A DNA stretch of 7,222 nucleotides from Candidatus Margulisiibacteriota bacterium (GTDB lineage Bacteria > Margulisbacteria > Termititenacia > Termititenacales > Termititenacaceae). Positions within the stretch are counted from its first letter, which is position 1, and every line of letters begins with the position of its first letter. The notes under the pieces were generated by a model. It was not told the DNA's origin. It did not search any database and worked only from the letters and a program-made list of their open reading frames with translations. Below, piece by piece: positions 6,264-7,222 of this stretch. A program made the position numbers and the translations under genes. The stretch is taken from the NCBI GenBank assembly GCA_031279305.1, contig JAITIS010000017.1:1-7222 (forward strand). The letters run 5' to 3'.

Positions 6264-7222
6264 AAAAGCGTTGGTTTTTATTTTTGCTTTTTTCCGCGGC
6301 GCTGGCCGCGCGGACTACGCTGGTTGATCTGGACGGCGTGTTTGCCTCGCCGCGGGCGACGGCTCTGGGTATGTCCGGCGCGGCGGAGGCCAGAGCGGAA
6401 GATATTTTTCTCAATCAATTTGGTTTGGCCGGCCTGCAAAATTTTGGGTTTTACGGCTCCAGTTACCGGTTGTATGACGACACCAATTATCTCAACGGGG
6501 TTTTGTATTTTCCAGCCGGCCCGGTCGGTCTGGGCGTGGGCTACCGTTTGCGCGCGGTAAATGATGTTCTGCTGACTCCGCCGGATATGTTTGGCACAGA
6601 CGGCCGCCTTGATTTGGACAGGATCGAACGGGTGAATTATCAGCAGAGCGCTCTGCATCTGTCCGCCGGTTACCGGCTGGAACATTTTCTGGGATGGCAG
6701 GCTCTGGATCTGGGGTTGGCTTATAAAAGTTACACAGTCCAAAATTCGGCGGCGGATCTGGACAGCCTGACCGCGCAGGGCAGCAATGTAGACCTAGGGT
6801 TTTTGGCCAGAGTGAATGATCTCTGGCGGTGGAGCCTTATCGGGCGCAATGTGGTCAACGGCGACGGCGTGCAGGGTTCATTGGTCTGGCGGAGCGGCAC
6901 TGCCGAACAAATGGTGCGGTCGGTGGTGTTAGGCAACCGGCTGGCTTTCAATGAGAATCGTCTGATCTTTCTGCTGGATGTTAATTATTATGCGGAGGAT
7001 TACGCGCCGGTGCTGCTTAACGCGGGCGCGGAAGGCCGGATAAACAATTTTCTGGCTCTGCGCGGCGGCCTGCGCCAGTATACTCTGCTGACCGGCGGCG
7101 GTGAACAGCGGGTGTTCACAGCGGTCTCGGCCGGTTTTGGCCTAAATCCTTGGCGGGGCATACAGCTGGATTACGCTTATTATCCCGGCGATGATCTTGG
7201 TCTGGAAGCCCTGCATTATGCC
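6260..7222 (+). CDS. Second PorV/PorQ-like outer-membrane beta-barrel protein (3' partial)
   Basis: The frame is open from ATG at 6260 to the end of the window, giving 321 residues without a stop. The ATG overlaps the preceding stop (ATGA, 6260-6263). AAGGA at 6237-6241 is too far upstream (18 nt) to be a good ribosome site, so translation probably depends on coupling to the previous gene. The signal peptide is MKKRWFLFLLFSAALA, with cleavage after residue 16 or 17. The mature start resembles the PorV/PorQ/UPF0164 signature (SPRATALGMSGAAEARAEDI, then LNQFGLAGL), but the usual NPAG turn reads NQFG. Strand-like segments follow throughout (VGLGVGYRLRAV, HLSAGYRLEHF, LDLGLAYKSY, GIQLDYAYYPG), as in a FadL-type barrel. 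The family is usually about 300-400 residues, so little is likely to be missing. By analogy with PorV it may handle the sorting-domain protein encoded just before it; this is inference. Confidence 0.82.
   Translation, partial: MKKRWFLFLLFSAALAARTTLVDLDGVFASPRATALGMSGAAEARAEDIFLNQFGLAGLQNFGFYGSSYRLYDDTNYLNGVLYFPAGPVGLGVGYRLRAVNDVLLTPPDMFGTDGRLDLDRIERVNYQQSALHLSAGYRLEHFLGWQALDLGLAYKSYTVQNSAADLDSLTAQGSNVDLGFLARVNDLWRWSLIGRNVVNGDGVQGSLVWRSGTAEQMVRSVVLGNRLAFNENRLIFLLDVNYYAEDYAPVLLNAGAEGRINNFLALRGGLRQYTLLTGGGEQRVFTAVSAGFGLNPWRGIQLDYAYYPGDDLGLEALHYA

Noticed and set aside
6278..6951. Minus-strand open frames of 154 and 73 aa near the end
   Set aside because: They lie opposite the second barrel, which has a signal peptide, family signature, strand pattern and coupled start; the antisense products look compositionally random.
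1..7222. CRISPR array, tRNA/rRNA, insertion sequence or prophage parts
   Set aside because: No regularly spaced DNA repeats, RNA gene signatures, transposase motifs or terminal inverted repeats were seen; the window is continuous envelope-protein coding sequence.

Overview
The window is almost entirely coding and every supported gene is on the + strand. It carries five envelope genes: a large exported Ig-like protein (5' end missing), a PorV/PorQ-like outer-membrane barrel, an SLH-domain protein with Ig-like domains, a small exported protein with a sorting-type C-terminus, and a second PorV-like barrel (3' end missing). There is no enzyme, RNA gene, transposase or CRISPR array. Base composition looks even, at roughly half G+C or slightly more by eye, with no obvious transferred island.

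The barrels imply a diderm bacterium. SLH domains together with PorV-like barrels and FlgD-Ig/T9SS-like C-termini fit deep-branching uncultured lineages related to Cyanobacteria (Margulisbacteria/WOR-1-like) or Elusimicrobiota-like groups better than Bacteroidota, where SLH domains are unusual. This assignment is a low-confidence inference, because no marker gene is present.

Layout: 1-2357, a secreted Ig-like protein ending in a YPNPYNP-type domain. 2363-3376, barrel 1, 5 nt downstream. 3373-5565, the SLH/Ig protein, overlapping barrel 1 by ATGA. 5566-5603, a 38-nt AT-rich gap with two TATAAT hexamers and a strong ribosome binding site. 5604-6263, a 219-aa exported protein with a sorting-type C-terminus and a TTG start. 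6260-7222, barrel 2, again joined by an ATGA overlap and running off the window.

The striking pattern is that the order 'exported protein with sorting-like C-terminus, then PorV-like barrel' occurs twice, with an SLH protein in between. In the type IX secretion system (T9SS) PorV carries C-terminal-domain cargo at the outer membrane, so each barrel may serve the cargo encoded just before it, while the SLH protein could tie the assembly to the cell wall. Homology of the parts is well supported; that they form one system is inference. Related Ig-like modules with a W-x3-W-R-x-P core occur in the first and third genes, which further links the cluster.
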